From Pseudomonas sp. RIT288 (GTDB lineage Bacteria; Pseudomonadota; Gammaproteobacteria; Pseudomonadales; Pseudomonadaceae), in the NCBI RefSeq assembly GCF_000631985.1, contig NZ_JFYN01000012.1:1-64000 (forward strand): a DNA stretch of 64,000 nt. The letters run 5' to 3'. Shown here piece by piece: positions 1 through 9,038 of this stretch. The translations under genes and the position numbers were made by a program. The notes beneath the pieces were generated by a model. That model saw nothing but the letters and a program-made list of their open reading frames with translations, made no database searches and was not told the DNA's origin. Numbering within the stretch: position 1 is the first letter of the stretch; every line of letters begins with the position of its first letter.

Positions 1-3
1 GAA

Positions 4-122
4 TTTCTTGACGACCATAGAGCGTTGGAACCACCTGATCCCATCCCGAACTCAGAAGTGAAACGATGCATCGCCGATGGTAGTGTGGGGTTTCCCCATG
101 TGAGAGTAGGTCATCGTCAAGA
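4..122 (+). rRNA. rrf: 5S ribosomal RNA
   Basis: The sequence matches the Pseudomonas 5S rRNA pattern. The ends pair as the closing helix (TCTTGACGA at 6-14 with TCGTCAAGA at 114-122). The core carries the conserved CCGAACTCAGAAGTGAAACG and GCCGATGGTAGTGTGGGG segments. It is followed at once by a rho-independent terminator, so this is the last gene of an rRNA operon whose 16S and 23S genes lie upstream of the window. End positions are estimated from the helix and could be off by 1-3 bases. Confidence 0.97.
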
Positions 123-133
123 TTAAATTCCGA

Positions 134-168
134 AACCCCAATTGCGAAAGCAGTTGGGGTTTTGTTTT
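134..168 (+). terminator. rRNA operon terminator
   Basis: Inverted repeat CCCCAATTGC / GCAGTTGGGG around a GAAA tetraloop, followed by a T-rich run. It lies 12 bases after the 5S gene and ends the rRNA operon. Confidence 0.9.
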
Positions 169-272
169 GCCCGCAGGAAAGTATATTTGCTTAGCCAGCG
201 AACAATTTTGCACAGTTATTTTCGAATCAGAACACTAGAATAACCCCCATCTTTTTCGGAGCCAGAGCCTTT

Positions 273-932
273 ATGTCAGATCCGGTTGACGCCCAAGGGC
301 TGTCAGATTTACCGCTGGAAGACTTGGTGGCCTGTCATGAGTGCGACCTGCTGATGCGCAAGCCCAAGCTTGCCCATGGCGAGAAAGCACTCTGCCCGCG
401 CTGCGGTTACGAGTTGTACGCCCATCGCCATAATGTGGTGCAGCGCAGCCTTGCCTTGGTGATCGCAGCATTATTGCTGTATATCCCGGCAAACTTTTTA
501 CCCATCATGCAACTCGATATCCTCGGACAATCTTCGCAGGATACGGTCTGGAGCGGCGTGCTCGGCTTGTTCAATACGGACATGCAGGGCGTTTCGATCG
601 TTGTATTCCTGTGCAGTATGGCTATTCCGTTGCTGAAGTTGCTGTGCCAGTTATTCGTTTTGCTGACGATTCGATTCAACGTCGGACGCAGTTACGGCTT
701 GCTGCTCTACCGCATTTATCATCACCTCAAAGACTGGGGAATGCTCGAGGTCTACCTCATGGGCGTCCTCGTGGCGATCGTAAAACTGGCGGACATGGCG
801 GCCATCACCGCCGGCCTCGGTCTGGCGTGTTTTATCGGTTTGTTGTTGGTTCAGGTCTGGCTGGAAGTGGTGATGTCACCCCATCAGATCTGGCAGGCGT
901 TATCAGGAGAGGATGCCCATGCGGGCGATTGA
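273..932 (+). CDS. PqiA/LetA-family inner-membrane protein, first half
   Basis: A 219-residue PqiA/LetA domain protein. It has a zinc-ribbon-like pair of CxxC motifs (C21/C24, C41/C44) followed by four predicted membrane segments, the first with the family signature YIPANFLPIM. In E. coli, PqiA and LetA are about 420-residue proteins with two such repeats. Here the two repeats are separate genes, this one and the next. The family is the inner-membrane partner of MCE tunnel proteins (PqiB/LetB) in envelope lipid traffic. The next gene begins inside this one's 3' end, so the genes are translationally coupled. Role is inferred from family and context. Confidence 0.9.
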   Translation: MSDPVDAQGLSDLPLEDLVACHECDLLMRKPKLAHGEKALCPRCGYELYAHRHNVVQRSLALVIAALLLYIPANFLPIMQLDILGQSSQDTVWSGVLGLFNTDMQGVSIVVFLCSMAIPLLKLLCQLFVLLTIRFNVGRSYGLLLYRIYHHLKDWGMLEVYLMGVLVAIVKLADMAAITAGLGLACFIGLLLVQVWLEVVMSPHQIWQALSGEDAHAGD

Positions 933-1542
933 TGCGGGCATTCTGATCTGTACCGAATGCCATGAATTGAACAGACAGGATACGGACACCGACGTGCAAA
1001 CCTGCACCCGCTGCGGTGCGCTGGTTCACGCTCGTCGTCCGAACAGCCTGGCCCGAACTTGGGCCCTGCTGATCACGGCTGCGATTATCTACATCCCGGC
1101 CAATGTGTTGCCGATCATGACGGTCAGTTCGCTGGGGCAGGGCGACCCCAGCACCATCATGTCCGGCGTGATCCAGTTGGTGCAGCACGGCATGATCCCG
1201 ATTGCTGCCGTGGTGTTCATCGCCAGTATTCTGGTGCCGACCTTCAAACTGGTCGGCATCGCGCTGCTGCTGTTTTCGGTGCAGCGGCGTCAACCGTTGT
1301 CCGCGCGGCAGCGGATCTGGATGTACCGCTTCATCGAGTTCATCGGTCGCTGGTCGATGCTCGACATCTTTGTGATCGCCATTCTGGTGGCGGTCGTCAA
1401 CTTCGGCCGGCTTGCCAGTGTCGAAGCCAACCTTGGCGCCATCGCCTTCGCCAGTGTGGTGATTCTGACGATGCTTGCCGCAGTAACTTTCGATCCCCGA
1501 CTTATTTGGGATAACACGGAGTCGGACGACGACCATGACTGA
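919..1542 (+). CDS. PqiA/LetA-family inner-membrane protein, second half
   Basis: Second PqiA/LetA repeat unit, 207 residues from this start. It has the same design as its upstream neighbour: CxxC pairs at C11/C14 and C29/C32, then four hydrophobic segments with the signature YIPANVLPIM. An in-frame ATG also exists at 913, but the ribosome-binding sequence GGAGAGG (906-912) ends directly against it. The ATG at 919 has normal spacing and is preferred. It overlaps the previous gene by 14 bases and the following MCE gene by 8, giving one three-gene operon. The pair probably forms the two-repeat equivalent of E. coli LetA or PqiA. Confidence 0.88.
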   Translation: MRAIDAGILICTECHELNRQDTDTDVQTCTRCGALVHARRPNSLARTWALLITAAIIYIPANVLPIMTVSSLGQGDPSTIMSGVIQLVQHGMIPIAAVVFIASILVPTFKLVGIALLLFSVQRRQPLSARQRIWMYRFIEFIGRWSMLDIFVIAILVAVVNFGRLASVEANLGAIAFASVVILTMLAAVTFDPRLIWDNTESDDDHD

Positions 1543-3838
1543 TTTGCCTGTAGCGAAAACCCGACCGGCCTCCAACTGGTCTGCCATTTGGGTACTGCCT
1601 CTGATTGCCCTGATCATTGGCGGCTGGCTCGGCTGGCGTGCCTATAACGAAACCGGCATCGAGATTCAGGTGCGTTTCGAAAGCGGTGAAGGCATCCAGG
1701 CCAACAAGACCGAAGTGGTCTACAAGGGCATGCCGGTGGGTAAAGTGAAGACGCTCAAGCTTGATGATGAGGGCAACTCCAAAGGGGTGATTGCCACCGT
1801 CGAAATGAACAAGGACGTCGAGCAATACCTCAAGACCAGCACGCGTTTCTGGCTGGTGAAACCGAGCGTGACGTTGGCCGGCATCACCGGTCTGGAAACC
1901 CTGGTTTCAGGTAACTACGTGGCCATCAGTCCCGGTGAAGGTGAGCCGACCCGCAAGTTCAAGGCGCTGGCCGAGGAGCCGCCGCTGTCGGACTCCAAGC
2001 CTGGCCTGCACCTGACCATCAAGGCCGATCGTCTCGGTTCGCTGAACCGTGGCAGTCCGGTGTTCTACAAGCAGATCAAAGTCGGTCAGATCAAAAGCTA
2101 CGTGCTGTCTGAAGACCAGAGCACCGTTGAACTGAAAGTGTTCATCGAGCCGACCTACGCCAAACTGGTGCGCAAACACACACGTTTCTGGAATGCCAGC
2201 GGCATCAGCATCGACGCCAACCTGTCCGGGGTGAAAGTACGCAGCGAGTCTCTGGCGAGCATCGTCGCCGGCGGTATTGCCTTCGCCACTCCGGAGAATC
2301 GCAAGGACAGTCCGCCTACTGATCCAAGCCTGCCGTTCCGTCTGTATGAGGACTTCGACGCCGCCGCTGCCGGCATCCGGGTCAAAGTCAAACTCAGTGA
2401 CTTCGAAGGCCTGCAGGCCGGTCGTACGCCGGTGATGTACAAAGGCATTCAAGTCGGCAACATGAAAGCGTTGAAAATCGATCCGGATCTGAACAGCGCC
2501 ACGGCCGAGCTGACGCTGGATCCTCTGGCGGAAGACTATCTGGTCGAAGGCACGCAGTTCTGGGTGGTCAAACCGTCGATTTCCCTGGCCGGTATCACCG
2601 GGCTCGAAGCGTTGGTGAAAGGTAACTACATCGCCGTGCGTCCGGGCGACAAAGGTGCCGCGCCGAAACGCGAATTCGAGGCACGGCCAAAAGCGCCGCC
2701 GCTGGATCTGCGTTCGCCGGGGCTGCACCTGGTGCTGTTCACCGACGTTCTCGGTTCGATCGAAGTCGGCAGTCCGATTCTGTACAAACAGGTCAAGGTC
2801 GGTTCGGTACAGAGCTATCAGTTCTCCAAGACCAAAAAGCAAATCGTCATCGGCGTGCATATCGAGAAGGAATACGAAAACCTGGTCAACGCGTCGACAC
2901 GTTTCTGGAATGTCAGCGGCATCACCCTCACCGGTGGTCTGACGGGGGGTATTCAAGTCAAGAGCGAGTCATTGCAGACGTTGATGGCCGGCGGCATTGC
3001 CTTCGAAACACCGCAAGCCAAGGCGCCGTTGCAGAAGCGTATTCCGCGCTTCCGTCTGTTCGCCAACCATGATGAGGCCAATCAGAAAGGCACGCTGGTG
3101 ACGATCAAGGTCGACCGCGCTGATGGTTTGCGCCCGGGGACCCCGATTCGTTTCAAAGGCCTGGATGTCGGCAAGATTGAAGACGTCGATCTGACCGACG
3201 ATCTGCAAGCCGTCATGATTACCGCGCGGATCACCGAGGTGCCGGAGCGCATTGCGCGGGTCGGCAGTCAGTTCTGGGTGGTCAAGCCGGAGTTGGGGTT
3301 GATCAAGACCCAGAATCTGGAAACCCTGGTCACCGGGCAATATGTGGAAGTGCAGCCGGCGGCGAAAAATCTTGGCCCGCAGAAGAACTTCGTTGCGCTG
3401 GCCAATCCGCCGGAAGCGAGCAAGCAAGAGGCCGGCTTGAGTCTGGTGTTGAGTGCCGCGCGTCGTGGCTCGCTGAAACCGGGTGTACCCGTGACCTACC
3501 GCGAAATCACCGTGGGCAAGGTCACCGGTTACGAACTGGGCCAGACGGCTGACCGGGTGCTGGTGCACATTTTGATCGAGCCGAAATACGCGCCGTTGGT
3601 GCGTAGCGGCAGCCGATTCTGGAACACCAGCGGTGTCGGTTTCGACATCGGTTTGTTCAATGGCCTGACGGTGCGCACGGAGTCGCTGGAAACCGCGATT
3701 CAGGGTGGCATCGCCTTCGCTACGCCGGACGGTGAGCGCATGGGCAACCCGGCACGGCCTGAGCAGACGTTCCCGCTGTTCGACAAGTACGAGGATGAGT
3801 GGCTGACCTGGGCGCCGAAGATTTCGCTCGGTAAGTAA
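1535..3838 (+). CDS. MCE-domain tunnel protein (PqiB/LetB family)
   Basis: A 767-residue protein with one N-terminal membrane helix (about residues 14-33) followed by six MCE (mammalian cell entry) domains in tandem. Their starts are recognisable near residues 41, 156, 282, 399, 516 and 633 by repeated G-x-P-V/I-x-(Y/F)-K/R and V-G-K/Q patterns. E. coli PqiB has three MCE domains and LetB (YebT) seven, so six is intermediate. Such proteins stack hexameric rings into a periplasmic tunnel that carries lipids between the inner and outer membranes. It overlaps the second LetA-type gene by 8 bases. The assignment to LetB rather than PqiB cannot be settled by eye. Confidence 0.88.
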   Translation: MTDLPVAKTRPASNWSAIWVLPLIALIIGGWLGWRAYNETGIEIQVRFESGEGIQANKTEVVYKGMPVGKVKTLKLDDEGNSKGVIATVEMNKDVEQYLKTSTRFWLVKPSVTLAGITGLETLVSGNYVAISPGEGEPTRKFKALAEEPPLSDSKPGLHLTIKADRLGSLNRGSPVFYKQIKVGQIKSYVLSEDQSTVELKVFIEPTYAKLVRKHTRFWNASGISIDANLSGVKVRSESLASIVAGGIAFATPENRKDSPPTDPSLPFRLYEDFDAAAAGIRVKVKLSDFEGLQAGRTPVMYKGIQVGNMKALKIDPDLNSATAELTLDPLAEDYLVEGTQFWVVKPSISLAGITGLEALVKGNYIAVRPGDKGAAPKREFEARPKAPPLDLRSPGLHLVLFTDVLGSIEVGSPILYKQVKVGSVQSYQFSKTKKQIVIGVHIEKEYENLVNASTRFWNVSGITLTGGLTGGIQVKSESLQTLMAGGIAFETPQAKAPLQKRIPRFRLFANHDEANQKGTLVTIKVDRADGLRPGTPIRFKGLDVGKIEDVDLTDDLQAVMITARITEVPERIARVGSQFWVVKPELGLIKTQNLETLVTGQYVEVQPAAKNLGPQKNFVALANPPEASKQEAGLSLVLSAARRGSLKPGVPVTYREITVGKVTGYELGQTADRVLVHILIEPKYAPLVRSGSRFWNTSGVGFDIGLFNGLTVRTESLETAIQGGIAFATPDGERMGNPARPEQTFPLFDKYEDEWLTWAPKISLGK

Positions 3839-3862
3839 TTCTGTGGTGCCTGAAGTGGCGCC

Positions 3863-3929
3863 ATCGCGAGCAGGCTCACTCCTACAAGGGGAACGCGTTC
3901 CAAATTGTAGGAGTGAGCCTGCTCGCGAT
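3863..3929. repeat. REP-type inverted pair, family A (copy 1)
   Basis: The arm ATCGCGAGCAGGCTCACTCC at 3863-3882 is repeated in inverse orientation ending at 3929, with a 17-base spacer. The same arm recurs near 17.56, 26.61, 53.51, 56.95 and 59.70 kb. It is a dispersed intergenic palindrome of the REP/BIME kind found in P. fluorescens-group genomes, located here between convergent genes. Confidence 0.85.
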
Positions 3930-3963
3930 AGAGCACTAAAAGTCAGCACAAATCCAAAGCCAT

Positions 3964-4004
3964 AAAAAAGGGCCGCGATCCCAACAGATCGCGGCCCTTT
4001 TTTT
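3964..4004. terminator. bidirectional terminator between letB-like gene and mksB
   Basis: Perfect 14-base arms (AAAGGGCCGCGATC and its complement, 3967-3980 and 3987-4000) around a short loop, with A/T runs on both outer sides. It can end transcription of the MCE operon on the plus strand and of the mks operon on the minus strand. Confidence 0.93.
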
Positions 4005-4022
4005 GCCTTCAGCTAACGCCGG

Positions 4023-6863
4023 TCAAACCTCATCCAGCTCCGGCTCATCGGCTTGCACATTGATGGTCGCCTTCACTGCATCGTGCCGACGGATGTACTT
4101 CCAGTCCGCCTCATCGATGTAGATCCCCGCCGGGCCGCTGCCGCCTTCCAGGTCGATCGCGACACTGGCGCAGACCTGCGGCTTCACACTCGCCAGAATC
4201 GGCACGAAGCCCAGTTGCAGGCTGGTTTCCAGCAGCGCGGCCTGGTTCTTCTCGTCGATGTCCGCCGCCTCGTCGAGGTAGTACGGCAGGCGCACGCGAC
4301 CAGCGAGGTCGCGATCCATCAAGTGCAGCAACAAGTACATGTTGGTCAGCGCCTTGATGGTCATGGTGGTGCCGTTGGAGGCCGCGCCGTCGATGTCGGT
4401 GTGAATCACCGGCTGACCGTTGACCTTGGTGATCTCGAACGCCAGTTCGAACAAGTCCTTGAGGCCGAGCTGGTTGTGGTTCGCCGCCACCAGCCGCGCC
4501 AGGTATTCCTTGGCCTCTTCGTTCTTGTTGTCCTGTTCGGCACTCTGGCTCAGATCGAACACCGACAGGGTTTCGCCTTCTTCGTACTGACCGGCGCTGT
4601 GGATGATCTGGTCGATGTGCTTGAGCGCTTCCTTGTTCGGCGCCAGGACGATGCGGAAGCTCTGCAGGTTGGACACCTGCCGCTTGTTGATCTCGCGGTT
4701 GAACAGCGCCAGTTGGTGCTCGAGGCTGTCGTAGTCGCTGCGGATGTTGCGCAGGGTCCGGGCGATGTCGGTGACCGCCGCACGCCGTGCCTTGCCCAGC
4801 GTCAGGGCTTCATCGGTGCGGTGCGCGTAAGCGTTGATCAGCAGTGACAGACGACGCTCCATGTCGTCTTCGCTGTCGAACTTGGCCACGCCTTTGAGGC
4901 GCACCTGCGCGTACAGTGCTTCGATCTGCCCGTCGGCGCGCAGCAGGCCCTGCCAGCTGTCCTGATAGTCGTTGAGCAGCGGCAGCAGGTTGTCCATCGA
5001 ATCGTCGACCGGATCCATGAACGGCGTACCGAACGGCAGGTCCGCCGGCAGCAGCTGACGGCGGCGCAGGGCGTCGTCGAGGGTGCGCTGTTTGGCTTCC
5101 ATGTCGGCGATCTGCCGGCCAACCAGTTGCAGCTTGGCCGACAGTTGCTGGACGCGTTCGGTGAACGCATCGCTGGAGCGCTTGAGTTCGTCCTGCGCGG
5201 CTTCCATCTGTGCCAGTTGCTCGAGCTTGTCGCCTTCTTCGGCGCTCAGGGTCTGGGTGCGACGGAAATCTTCCAGGGCTTTCTGCGCATCCAGCACTTG
5301 CTGGTACAGCGCTTCGGTCTGGGTCTTGCTCGCGGCGCGGTCGGCGGCCACGGCTTGCTGGGTCTTGAGCTGCTTGAGCTCTTTTTCCAGACGTTCTTTC
5401 TGGTCACGCAGCGCGGCGCGGTCGGCCAGCGCTTGCAGAGCCGGCGGCTCGATGTGCGAGATGTCGATCGACAGCCCCGGCACTTCGAAGCGCTCGCCCT
5501 TGAAGCCATCCAGGATCAGCTCGACCGATTTGACCCACTCGCCATCCTCGTCGAGGGTGATGCCGTGCTCGCCCAGCGGCAGGCTGAACAGCGCGCTGTT
5601 GAACAGGCGCATCAGGCGCTCGACGTCCTGCTGCGAGAACTCCTCACGCAGACGCGCATAGCTGTTGTTGTCGGCGTGATCGAGTTGCTGCTTCACCGAC
5701 TTCAGGCGTTTTTCCAGATCGCGCAGACGCTCTTCCAGATCCTCGGCGCTGAACTGCCGGGACTGTGCCAGCGCACCGGCCAGTTCGTCGTGGGCGTCCT
5801 TGGCCGCGAGCAGTTGCTGCTCCAGCACTTTGACGTCATCGACCAGCGCGAAGCGGTTCTTCAGCACCGACAACTCACCGAGCCAGCGCTGGATGCCGGA
5901 AATTTCCCGCTCCAGACGCATCAGCTCCTGCGTGCCGCCGCGCTGATCGTTTTGCAGATCATCCTGCTCGCGACGGTAGTGTTCGGCCTGAATCGTCAGC
6001 TCTTCCTTGCGCGCCGTGGCGTAGTCCGACCAGGTGCCGAGCAACGAGTCGAGCAGCGGCGACAGGCGATGCAGCTTGCCGCGCAGCACGTCGCGCTGTT
6101 TCACGCCATTGGCCAAGGCCTCGACCAGCGGGCCGGCGGCGACCAGCGAGTTGTAGTCCTGCTCCATCCGGCGCACATCGCGGAAGGCTTCTTCGCACGC
6201 GGCGATGTAGTCGACACTGCCGGAACGCAGGCTGTGCTCGAAGGCATCGAGGAACAGTTGCTTCAACTTGGCCGCAGTGATTTCGCGCATGTGCAGCAGA
6301 TTGATGAACAGCGCGCGGAAAGTCTTCAGGCTCTGCTCGCTGGTGGAGCGCAGCGGGATCAGGGTCAGGTCCAGCGGGATCGAGGTGTGCCCGCCCACCA
6401 GCAAGCGACGCAGTTCGTCCGGCTTGAGTTCGTAGGCCTTCAGGCCTTCTTTCTCAAGGTTGCTGAACAGTTCTTTTTGACGCAGGCAGGTGTCGTTCTT
6501 CTGGTAATGCGCCAGGTCAAGCTTGCCGGCGTAGGCGAAGAACTGGTGACCGAAACCACCGCCCGGGCCACGACCGACCACGCCGATCACGTGCGGGCCG
6601 TGGGGCAGATTGACTTCGACGAGGATGTAGCTGGTGTCGGAGGCGAAGTAGAAACGCCGCGATTGTTCCAGGCTGTACTTGCCGAAACTCATGTCCGACA
6701 TGCGCGCCAGGATCGGGAACTGCAAGGCGTTGATCGAGGCGGATTTACCGAGGTTGTTCGCGCCGTAGACCGACAGCGGTTCTTCCAGCGGGAACAGGCC
6801 GAGGCTGTAACCGGCGGTGTTCAAAAGGGCAAAGCGGCGGATGCCGTAGCGTTCCTGGCTCAT
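4023..6863 (-). CDS. mksB: MksB, SMC-like condensin ATPase
   Basis: A 946-residue SMC-type ATPase. The N-terminal Walker A is GANNLGKS (residues 34-41). Long coiled-coil stretches with heptads rich in Leu, Gln and Glu run over roughly residues 230-430 and 480-700. The C-terminal head has a signature-like SNGTT segment and Walker B YYLDE near 861-865. Its length and order after mksF and mksE match the P. aeruginosa MksFEB condensin, a chromosome-organising complex related to MukFEB. The ATG overlaps the mksE stop by 4 bases. No MksG/JetD nuclease gene follows (the next gene is convergent), so this looks like a chromosomal condensin rather than a Wadjet anti-plasmid module. Confidence 0.92.
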   Translation of the reverse strand: MSQERYGIRRFALLNTAGYSLGLFPLEEPLSVYGANNLGKSASINALQFPILARMSDMSFGKYSLEQSRRFYFASDTSYILVEVNLPHGPHVIGVVGRGPGGGFGHQFFAYAGKLDLAHYQKNDTCLRQKELFSNLEKEGLKAYELKPDELRRLLVGGHTSIPLDLTLIPLRSTSEQSLKTFRALFINLLHMREITAAKLKQLFLDAFEHSLRSGSVDYIAACEEAFRDVRRMEQDYNSLVAAGPLVEALANGVKQRDVLRGKLHRLSPLLDSLLGTWSDYATARKEELTIQAEHYRREQDDLQNDQRGGTQELMRLEREISGIQRWLGELSVLKNRFALVDDVKVLEQQLLAAKDAHDELAGALAQSRQFSAEDLEERLRDLEKRLKSVKQQLDHADNNSYARLREEFSQQDVERLMRLFNSALFSLPLGEHGITLDEDGEWVKSVELILDGFKGERFEVPGLSIDISHIEPPALQALADRAALRDQKERLEKELKQLKTQQAVAADRAASKTQTEALYQQVLDAQKALEDFRRTQTLSAEEGDKLEQLAQMEAAQDELKRSSDAFTERVQQLSAKLQLVGRQIADMEAKQRTLDDALRRRQLLPADLPFGTPFMDPVDDSMDNLLPLLNDYQDSWQGLLRADGQIEALYAQVRLKGVAKFDSEDDMERRLSLLINAYAHRTDEALTLGKARRAAVTDIARTLRNIRSDYDSLEHQLALFNREINKRQVSNLQSFRIVLAPNKEALKHIDQIIHSAGQYEEGETLSVFDLSQSAEQDNKNEEAKEYLARLVAANHNQLGLKDLFELAFEITKVNGQPVIHTDIDGAASNGTTMTIKALTNMYLLLHLMDRDLAGRVRLPYYLDEAADIDEKNQAALLETSLQLGFVPILASVKPQVCASVAIDLEGGSGPAGIYIDEADWKYIRRHDAVKATINVQADEPELDEV

Positions 6864-7561
6864 GCGTCGGACTCCTGTTCTTCGGCAATGGCTCTAGCCA
6901 GTGCGTCTTCTTCGCTCTCTTCTTCAAATTCGCTCAAGTCGAGCGGATCGTCGGTCTCGAGGAATTTGGCTTCGGCTTCTTCGTCGATCAGCACCGGTGC
7001 CGGCAGCGGCAGCACGCTGTGCACGCTGGCCGCCAGATCGCGGTCCTGCTGAACCGACAGGCACACGTCGAGGAAACGGTGCATCGGCGGCAGGAAACGG
7101 TACACGCCGTTTTCCTCGCTGGCGAAACCGAGCTGAGTCATGCGGCGCATGATCTTTTCTTCGAGCTCTTCAACGGTCTGCACTTCGGCCTGGATGAACA
7201 GGTCGCGGTACTTTTCCAGCAGCGATGGCAGTTCTTCACGGCCGAGGCTGCCGCCGTCGAGCACGGCGATCGGGTCGCGCCCCTGATCGGCCAGGTGCTC
7301 GACGAGGATGAAGGTGAACAGCGCCAGGCGCTGAGCGGTCTTGTTCACCGCCGCAGCGGCCATGTCCGGCACGAAGTAGTAGAAACCACGGGTGTCGCAG
7401 ACCAGTTCGAAGCCCAGTGCCTTGAACAGCGTGCGGTACTGGTCCTGGAAGTTCGACAGTTGCGCGTACAGCTCTGGATCGCGGCGGCTGACGTGGTAGC
7501 CCTTGAACAGCTCGCGAAAGATCGGCGCCAGCTGAGACAGTTCGGATAGATCAAGATGCAT
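6860..7561 (-). CDS. mksE: MksE, condensin accessory subunit
   Basis: A 233-residue protein with the character of MksE/MukE-like subunits: a winged-helix type N-terminal region (LSQLAPIFRELFKGYHVSRR) and an acidic C-terminal tail (residues about 205-233, rich in Glu and Asp). It lies between mksF and mksB with overlaps of 11 and 4 bases, so the three subunits are made in a coupled way. MksE bridges the kleisin MksF to the SMC heads of MksB. Identification rests on length, position and general sequence character. Confidence 0.88.
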   Translation of the reverse strand: MHLDLSELSQLAPIFRELFKGYHVSRRDPELYAQLSNFQDQYRTLFKALGFELVCDTRGFYYFVPDMAAAAVNKTAQRLALFTFILVEHLADQGRDPIAVLDGGSLGREELPSLLEKYRDLFIQAEVQTVEELEEKIMRRMTQLGFASEENGVYRFLPPMHRFLDVCLSVQQDRDLAASVHSVLPLPAPVLIDEEAEAKFLETDDPLDLSEFEEESEEDALARAIAEEQESDA

Positions 7562-8831
7562 TGGGGATGCTCGCAGAATCCTCGGCGGCGGTGTCGCCGG
7601 CCGAGAGCAGGGCGAAGGAGCGCAGGCTGACCTGGTGCTCGTGAGTGTGGTATTCGCGGCGTTCCAGACGCTCGCGCTTGAAGCGTTTTTCTCGCGACAG
7701 GCGCGAGAACCAGTAAAGCAATTCGTCGGTCGCGCCGTCCGGCTCCTGTTCCAGCAACCAGGTCATCAGATCCGGCATCGGCAGGGACTCTTCGCAACGC
7801 TCGACCATTTCGCGCACGGTGCGCGGTGCACGCGGGGCATCACCTGACTTCTGGGTCTTGTGTGCCTTGGGGAAACGCGCCGGTTTCGGTTCGAAACGCG
7901 CCAGGGCATAAACGTAGGCTTCGACCTGACTCGCGCTGCCGAGGAAGGTGCTTTGCGGCCGGGTGAACAGCGGCATCGCGGCTTGCGGCACGGCATCGAT
8001 ACCTTTGCGGCGAATCGCCGCCAGCGCCAGCGCAGCACCACGGGTCACGGCGTTGTGGCGACGCGCTTCTTCACGCAGCGGCAGCAGCAGTTCGCGGGCG
8101 TGACGCAGGGTCAACTGGGCGCTGGTCTGCATTTCGAGGATGCGCGCGTGGGTGCGCAGCAGCATGTCGTCATCGACCAGATGGCCGAGGCGCTGCTGTT
8201 CGCTGAGCATTTTCAGCAACACGGTTTCGACCTTGCGCACGCCTTGTTCGAAGGCGCCGTCGGCGTTCACCAGATCGATCATCGGCTCGACGTATTCGTC
8301 CCAGGTCGCCAACACTTCGGCGTAACGCTGACGCAGCGGAATCTGTCGGTCGCTGGTCTTGGCACGCTCGGCGACGGCCACCAGGGCCTGTTCGTCGTTG
8401 TCGAGTTTCTTCAGCACGTCGCGTACGCGCATGTCGAGCAAACGCAGCTGACGGGCGAGGTCGTTGCCGTCGCGAATGTCGAACGCGTCCTGAATGTAGC
8501 CGGCCAGCCGTTCGAGGTGGCGCAGATAGGCTTCGATTTCCAGGCACAGGCCCAGACGGTGTTCACGGCGCAGGTAGGCGAGGAAGTCGTGGATCTGCGC
8601 GTTGAGCTCGAAACGGTTCGGGCTTTTCGCCACGGGCACCAGAATGTCGAGGCGAATCCACACGTCGAGCAGGCTGGTGATGTCCTGCGGCGTGCTGTCC
8701 AGTTGTTGGGCGGCCAATTGCGTGCGCAGTTCGTTGAGGCTCAGTGTGCCCTGGTCGAAGTGCTCGCACAGTGGCTCCAGAAGTGCCCAGTGTTCAGCGA
8801 GGGCGCGCAAGACGCGCTTGGGTTCGATCAT
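7551..8831 (-). CDS. mksF: MksF, condensin kleisin subunit
   Basis: First gene of the mksFEB operon, the kleisin-like subunit that joins the MksB heads. From the ATG at 8831 it is 426 residues and starts MIEPKRVLRALAEHW. The reading frame stays open upstream to 8957, but those 42 extra codons are not protein-like and run into the divergent promoter region, so the shorter start is preferred. No strong Shine-Dalgarno is visible at 8831, which leaves the start uncertain. The protein is mostly helical and charged. Its stop lies inside mksE. Confidence 0.87.
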   Translation of the reverse strand: MIEPKRVLRALAEHWALLEPLCEHFDQGTLSLNELRTQLAAQQLDSTPQDITSLLDVWIRLDILVPVAKSPNRFELNAQIHDFLAYLRREHRLGLCLEIEAYLRHLERLAGYIQDAFDIRDGNDLARQLRLLDMRVRDVLKKLDNDEQALVAVAERAKTSDRQIPLRQRYAEVLATWDEYVEPMIDLVNADGAFEQGVRKVETVLLKMLSEQQRLGHLVDDDMLLRTHARILEMQTSAQLTLRHARELLLPLREEARRHNAVTRGAALALAAIRRKGIDAVPQAAMPLFTRPQSTFLGSASQVEAYVYALARFEPKPARFPKAHKTQKSGDAPRAPRTVREMVERCEESLPMPDLMTWLLEQEPDGATDELLYWFSRLSREKRFKRERLERREYHTHEHQVSLRSFALLSAGDTAAEDSASIPNAS

Positions 8832-9038
8832 CGGAATGGCCGGCTGGTTGGCGATTAAAAGCGGCGATTGTACTGCATCAGGAGGGATGCGATTCACTCT
8901 CGGGACGGGCTGTCGCTTTTTCTGCAATAAAGAGCTGCGATAAAGAGCAGGGTTCAAGACTATCGATCAACAACGGGCGATCTTGAGCGAAGGGCGGTAG
9001 AATCAGCACACTTTCAGTTATCCACAAGTGGCCGACCT

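Noticed and set aside
5127..7052. A 641-codon open frame on the plus strand opposite mksB and mksE
   Set aside because: Low-complexity Gln/Leu/Arg composition mirrors the coiled-coil codons of mksB. No independent evidence.
4023..8831. Wadjet anti-plasmid defence system
   Set aside because: The three condensin subunits fit, but the obligatory nuclease subunit (JetD/MksG) is missing and the next gene downstream is a convergent MCE protein.
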